Below are positions 60,378-64,000 of a stretch of 64,000 nt of DNA, in pieces; within the stretch, counting starts at the first letter, position 1, and each line of letters starts with the position of its first letter. The stretch comes from Nioella sp. MMSF_3534 (lineage in GTDB: Bacteria > Pseudomonadota > Alphaproteobacteria > Rhodobacterales > Rhodobacteraceae), in NCBI RefSeq assembly GCF_030732985.1, contig NZ_JASHJX010000018.1, positions 1 through 64,000 on the forward strand, read 5' to 3'. The notes beneath the pieces are model-generated. The model did no database searches. It was not told where the DNA came from and saw nothing but the letters and a program-made list of their open reading frames with translations. Made by a program: the position numbers and the translations under genes.

Positions 60378-61616
60378 TTACCCGGCCTTTTCCAGTTCGA
60401 ACGCGTCATGGAGCGCCTGAACGGCCAGCTCCATGTATTTGCGGTCAATGAGGACCGAGACCTTGATCTCGGAGGTGGTGATCACCTTGATGTTGATGTT
60501 CTCGTCGCGCAGGGCCTGGAACATCCGGGCGGCGACGCCCGCATGGCTGCGCATGCCGATGCCGACGATCGAGACCTTGGCGACATTGGTGTCCGAGATC
60601 AGACCGTGAAAGTTGATCTCGCCCCGTTCTTTCGCGGCATTCATCGCCTGTTCCGCCCGCGCCACCTGGTTGGTGGGGCAGGAGAAGGTCATGTCGGTGC
60701 GACCTTCCTCGGAGATGTTCTGCACGATCATGTCGACATTCACCCCCGCCTCGGCCAGCGGGCCGAAGATGGCGGCGGACACACCGGGGCGGTCGGCGAC
60801 CGAGACCAGGGTGACTTTCGCTTCATCCTTGGAATAGGCGACACCTGCAACTGCGTTGGCTTCCATGACGTCCTCCTCATCGCAGACGAGGGTTCCGGCC
60901 TCGTCCGACTGCTCTTCGAAAGAGCTCAGCACCCGAAGGCGCACCTTGTATTTCATAGCGAGTTCGACCGAGCGGGTCTGCAGAACCTTGGCGCCGAGCG
61001 AGGCCAGTTCCAGCATTTCCTCGAACGCGATGCGATCGAGCTTGCGGGCCTTGTCGCAGATGCGCGGGTCGGTGGTGTAGACCCCGTCCACATCGGTGTA
61101 GATATCGCAGCGTTCCGCGCCGAAGGCGGCAGCGAAGGCAACAGCGGTGGTATCCGATCCACCCCGGCCGAGCGTGGTGATGCGGCCCTCGGGGCTGATG
61201 CCCTGGAAGCCTGCGACAACGGCCACTTTCATGCCCTCGCCGAACTTGGCGTTGATATTGTCGGTCGGGATTTCCTCGATCCGCGCGCTTGCATGCGCCG
61301 AGGTGGTAATCAGCGGCACTTGCCAGCCCTGCCAGCTGCGCGCGGGCACGTCCATTTCCTGAAGCGTCAGCGCCATGAGGCCCGCGGTCACGTTCTCGCC
61401 CGAGCTGACCACCGCGTCATATTCGCGTGCGTCGTAGAGATGCGAGGTTTCCTCGACATAGCCCACAAGCTTGTTGGTCTCGCCGGACATGGCCGAGACG
61501 ATGACGATCACGTCATAGCCATTGGCAACCTCGCGCCCCACGCGCTTGGCGGCGCGGCGGATGCGGTCGAGCGTGGCGACAGAGGTGCCGCCGAATTTCA
61601 TCACGAGAATGGGCAT
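60378..61616 (-). CDS. lysC: Aspartate kinase
   Basis: A 412-aa enzyme that phosphorylates aspartate at the head of lysine, threonine and methionine synthesis. The catalytic domain begins MPILVMKFGGTSVATLDRIR and has GRGGSDTTAVAFAAAF and the aspartate-binding TDVDGVYTTDPRI. Two ACT domains follow from about 265 (VTLVSVADRPGVSAAIFGPL, VSIVGIGMRSHAGVAARMFQ) for feedback control by lysine and/or threonine. ATG 61616 is the conserved start. thrC, a later enzyme of the pathway, is elsewhere in the window. Confidence 0.96.
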   Translation of the reverse strand: MPILVMKFGGTSVATLDRIRRAAKRVGREVANGYDVIVIVSAMSGETNKLVGYVEETSHLYDAREYDAVVSSGENVTAGLMALTLQEMDVPARSWQGWQVPLITTSAHASARIEEIPTDNINAKFGEGMKVAVVAGFQGISPEGRITTLGRGGSDTTAVAFAAAFGAERCDIYTDVDGVYTTDPRICDKARKLDRIAFEEMLELASLGAKVLQTRSVELAMKYKVRLRVLSSFEEQSDEAGTLVCDEEDVMEANAVAGVAYSKDEAKVTLVSVADRPGVSAAIFGPLAEAGVNVDMIVQNISEEGRTDMTFSCPTNQVARAEQAMNAAKERGEINFHGLISDTNVAKVSIVGIGMRSHAGVAARMFQALRDENINIKVITTSEIKVSVLIDRKYMELAVQALHDAFELEKAG

Positions 61617-61732
61617 GGGTTTGCCGCCGTCCCCCTTTGATTGTCGCGCGCTTATTACGGGTGTGCGGGGGGCCTGACAAGGGCCGGAAGCGGGGCTAGG
61701 GTGCGGCCAAACACACATGCGGAGGATGAGCG

Positions 61733-62704
61733 ATGCGGTTTACACGGGACGAGCTGGAGTCAGCGGCGGAACTGGTGCATGGGCAGATGTCGCCCACGCC
61801 GCAATATCACTGGCCGGGCCTGTCTGCCGCGACGGGGGCCGAGGTCTGGGTGAAGCATGAAAACCATGCGCCCACGGGGGCGTTCAAGGTGCGCGGCGGC
61901 ATCACCTTCATGGACTGGCTGCGGCGGGACCATCCCGACAGCCCCGGCATCTGCACCGCCACGCGCGGCAATCATGGCCAAAGCCAGGCGCGGGCGGCGA
62001 CGGCGGCGGGGCTGAGGGCGCTGGTCTATGTGCCCCACGGAAATTCGGTCGAGAAAAACGCGGCGATGCGGGGCTACGGCGCGGAGCTGGTGGAGTTCGG
62101 AGAGGATTTCGATACCGCCCGGCCCGAGGCGGTGCGGGTGGCCGCCGAGGAAGGTCTGACCGTTGTGCCGCCCTTCCATAAGGAACTGGTGCGCGGCGTG
62201 GCGACCTATGGGTATGAGCTGTTTTCCGCCCTGAAGGATCTCGACACGGTCTATGTGCCGATCGGTTGCGGGTCCGGCATCTGCGGGACCATCCTGGCGC
62301 GCGATGCGTTCGGGCTGAAAACCGAGGTGGTGGGTGTCGTGTCGGACCATGCGCAGACGGCGAAACTGTCCTATGAGGCGGGGGTGCTGGTGGAAACGAA
62401 CTCGGCCCGGACCTTTGCCGACGGGATGGCGGTGCGGGTGCCGGTGAAGGAGGCGTTCGAGATCTACAGCGCGGGGGCGGCGCGGATCGTGAGCGTCAGC
62501 GAAGAGGAGATCGCGGACGCCATCCGGCTTTACTACACCGCCACGCATAACCTTGCCGAAGGGGCCGGGGCCGCGCCGCTGGCGGCGCTGATGCAGGAGC
62601 GGGAGCGGATGGCGGGCAAGAAGGTGGGCGTGATCCTGTCGGGGGGCAATATCGACATGGGGTGGTTCCGCGCGGTGCTGGAGGGGGGCGTGCCTGACAT
62701 CTGA
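61733..62704 (+). CDS. Threonine/serine dehydratase family PLP enzyme
   Basis: A 323-aa fold-type II PLP enzyme. The PLP lysine is K52 in PTGAFKVRGG, the substrate loop TATRGNHGQSQA replaces the common SAGNHAQG, and VPIGCGSGICGTILARD binds the phosphate. There is no ACT domain, so it is a catabolic-type threonine or serine dehydratase, or a related hydroxy-amino-acid dehydratase. It is divergent from lysC. Downstream is a repeat-filled gap. Confidence 0.87.
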   Translation: MRFTRDELESAAELVHGQMSPTPQYHWPGLSAATGAEVWVKHENHAPTGAFKVRGGITFMDWLRRDHPDSPGICTATRGNHGQSQARAATAAGLRALVYVPHGNSVEKNAAMRGYGAELVEFGEDFDTARPEAVRVAAEEGLTVVPPFHKELVRGVATYGYELFSALKDLDTVYVPIGCGSGICGTILARDAFGLKTEVVGVVSDHAQTAKLSYEAGVLVETNSARTFADGMAVRVPVKEAFEIYSAGAARIVSVSEEEIADAIRLYYTATHNLAEGAGAAPLAALMQERERMAGKKVGVILSGGNIDMGWFRAVLEGGVPDI

Positions 62705-62795
62705 GTTGCGCCGGCTGCCGCCGTCGCGGCGGGAGCGCCCCTCCTCAACCCCCGCTTACGCGGGGGCCTCGTCGGGCCGCGTTGCCACGGGATAT
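62705..62795 (+). repeat. Dispersed structured intergenic repeat, copy C (diverged)
   Basis: Shares GAGCGCCCCTCCTCAACCCC and CCGCGTTGCCACGG with copies A and B. The inner hairpin is perfect (CCCCCGC with GCGGGGG), while the outer stem has one mismatch. The rest of the 296-bp gap (62705-63000) contains the inverted repeat at 62914-62986 and no gene. Confidence 0.6.
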
Positions 62796-62913
62796 CGGTT
62801 GGGTCCGGTTTGCCTTGGGTCAGGGTGGTTTTGATTGCGAGGGTGATGCCAGTCTGCTGAGAGGTCCTGTTGCCGGGATCTGTCCCGTCACAGGACCTGT
62901 TCGAGGCTGTGTG

Positions 62914-62986
62914 CGAGTCGCGCCCGCGTCAAGGGCAAGCGGCCTTCGGCCGTCGCTGGCGCGACCCTTGACCCGGCCCCGACTCG
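62914..62986. repeat. Long imperfect inverted repeat
   Basis: Arms CGAGTCG...GTCAAGGG (62914-62935) and CCCTTGAC...CGACTCG (62965-62986) pair apart from a 7-nt internal loop, and enclose a second hairpin, CGGCC-tt-CGGCCG. It lies next to the AlkD gene end and could be a terminator or a REP-like element. Confidence 0.6.
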
Positions 62987-63000
62987 CGGTTCTGGCCCTG

Positions 63001-63681
63001 TCAGGGAAGGTATTTGGCGGCTTCCTTGCGGGCGAAGGGTTTCATCTTGTCCCCGTACTCGGCAAGGAAAGCCTGTGTGCGATCTGGGTCTTTCTTCGAG
63101 AGGTCGCGCAGCCACCAGGCGACGGCCTTCTGGATGAACCACTCGGGGTCTTCGGTATATGTGGCGGCCCAGGTGAGAATACGCTCGCGCGCGGCGGTCT
63201 CCTCGGGCTTGGGGTGGCGCTGTTTCGTCCAGGGCAGGGTGAAGACGAGGGCGGCGCGTTTCGTCCAGAGGTGATCGGAGGTGGTCCAATCCTCGACCGT
63301 GTCGAGCCGGGAGGGATCGGCGGTGAGCCTGCGCTGACCGGCCATGGCGACGGCGTCCGCGATGGCCCAACTGTCGAAATCGGGGAGCCAGCTTTGGATG
63401 AGCTGCCAGGTGCTATCATCCTCGGGCCTGATCCGCGCCTGCACCAGCAGTTTCGCGGCCGTGATCCGGGCCTCGAAGATATTCGTTTGCCAAAGCGCAT
63501 CGGCGAGCGCGAGGCGATCTGACAGGGGCAGCGCGCGCCGCCACTCCTGCGCCAGACGGTTCGCCACCTCGTTCGACAGGCCCAGATAGGGGCGGTCGAT
63601 CTTGTGATAGGCGCGCATCTGCGCGGCCCGGTCCGGATCGGCCTGCGCCTCAAGCGCGGCGAGGGCGTCTTGCGGCGTCAT
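63001..63681 (-). CDS. DNA alkylation repair protein (AlkD-like)
   Basis: A 226-aa all-helical protein built of HEAT-like repeats, with SWAIADAVAMAGQRRL, WTTSDHLWTKRAALVFTLPW and DPEWFIQKAVAWWLRDLSKK marking the AlkD/AlkC family. AlkD-type glycosylases remove bulky or cationic alkylated bases without flipping. ATG 63681 overlaps the glmS stop by 4 bp, so repair is translationally coupled to glmS. Confidence 0.9.
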   Translation of the reverse strand: MTPQDALAALEAQADPDRAAQMRAYHKIDRPYLGLSNEVANRLAQEWRRALPLSDRLALADALWQTNIFEARITAAKLLVQARIRPEDDSTWQLIQSWLPDFDSWAIADAVAMAGQRRLTADPSRLDTVEDWTTSDHLWTKRAALVFTLPWTKQRHPKPEETAARERILTWAATYTEDPEWFIQKAVAWWLRDLSKKDPDRTQAFLAEYGDKMKPFARKEAAKYLP

Positions 63682-64000
63682 TCCACCGTCACGGATTTGG
63701 CGAGGTTCCTCGGCTGATCCACATCGGTGCCCTTATGCACGGCGGTGTGATAGGCGATGAGCTGCGCCGGGATCGAGTAGAGGATCGGCGCGAAGAACGG
63801 ATCGACATTGGGCATCACCAGCGTCTGCCATACGCCTTCGCGCGCCATGCTCGACCCGGCCGCGTCGGTGACCAGCCAGACCTGGCCTTCGCGGGCCATG
63901 ACCTCCTGCATGTTGCTGACGGTCTTGTCGAAAAGCGCGTCGGTGGGGGCCATGACCACGACCGGCACAGTCTTGTCGACAAGCGCTATAGGCCCGTGCT
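63678..64000 (-). CDS. glmS: Glucosamine-6-phosphate synthase, C-terminal part (runs off the window)
   Basis: The last 106 residues of GlmS, which makes glucosamine-6-phosphate from fructose-6-phosphate and glutamine for the cell wall. The frame is open to base 64000 (HGPIALVDKTVPVVVMAPTD) and ends QPRNLAKSVTVE, the hallmark C-terminus in which Lys closes the sugar site. The N-terminal glutaminase and first SIS domain are outside the window. The stop overlaps the AlkD-like start. Confidence 0.95.
   Translation of the reverse strand, partial: HGPIALVDKTVPVVVMAPTDALFDKTVSNMQEVMAREGQVWLVTDAAGSSMAREGVWQTLVMPNVDPFFAPILYSIPAQLIAYHTAVHKGTDVDQPRNLAKSVTVE

Overview
The window looks like ordinary chromosome of a Rhodobacterales (Roseobacter/Rhodobacter-type) alphaproteobacterium. 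It is GC-rich and almost fully coding. It carries the aa3 cytochrome oxidase cluster typical of the group (tldD opposite ctaC-ctaB-coxF-like-ctaG-ctaE-SURF1, then thrC and an M16 peptidase), a PtsP-type PEP phosphotransferase beside lysC, and several DUF families common in the group (DUF983, DUF1467, DUF2927, DUF3572). No rRNA, tRNA or CRISPR was seen.

Layout. 1-5 kb: an XRE regulator divergent from a membrane fatty-acid desaturase, two transporters, NUDIX and DUF983. 5-7.2 kb: a secreted four-EF-hand protein followed by an ECF sigma factor, a one-span membrane protein and a Spy/CnrX-like periplasmic sensor, probably one envelope-signalling unit. 7.5-14 kb: a PleD-like diguanylate cyclase with DUF3572, MarR/HAD, an MttB-family methyltransferase, and an H-NOX-like protein translationally coupled to an HNOBA-GGDEF cyclase. 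14-22.4 kb: carB, pabB-pabC, a CFA-type methyltransferase and aspS. 22.5-28.4 kb: a DUF1800/DUF1501 pair whose DUF1501 gene is split by a 3,341-bp IS1595-family element. 28.5-38.5 kb: GNAT, an orphan response regulator, mce, topA, dprA and tldD. 38.7-47.7 kb: the oxidase cluster, thrC, M16 and an FAD oxidase. 47.7-64 kb: a candidate small RNA, apt, mtnP with an SDR-DoxX fusion and DUF2269, an SHMT-like gene facing a LysR regulator, ptsP, lysC, a threonine dehydratase, an AlkD-like protein and the 3' end of glmS.

The clearest mobile feature is the IS1595 element (24493-27833). It has 25-bp perfect terminal inverted repeats, an exact 8-bp target duplication, and removing it restores the host reading frame. 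Besides the transposase it carries a DUF4258/MqsA-like toxin-antitoxin pair with a perfect palindromic operator, a DUF6471 protein divergent from the transposase across another palindrome, a membrane protein and a small unknown gene.

Other structure lies between genes. A roughly 100-bp dispersed repeat has three copies whose outer stem shows a compensatory substitution. There are perfect 20-bp palindromes with CTTGCAAG or CTTCGAAG cores, a 73-bp imperfect inverted repeat, and a possible small RNA near 47.8 kb. The H-NOX-like protein lacks the heme-ligand histidine by my alignment, which is the most unexpected protein-level observation.
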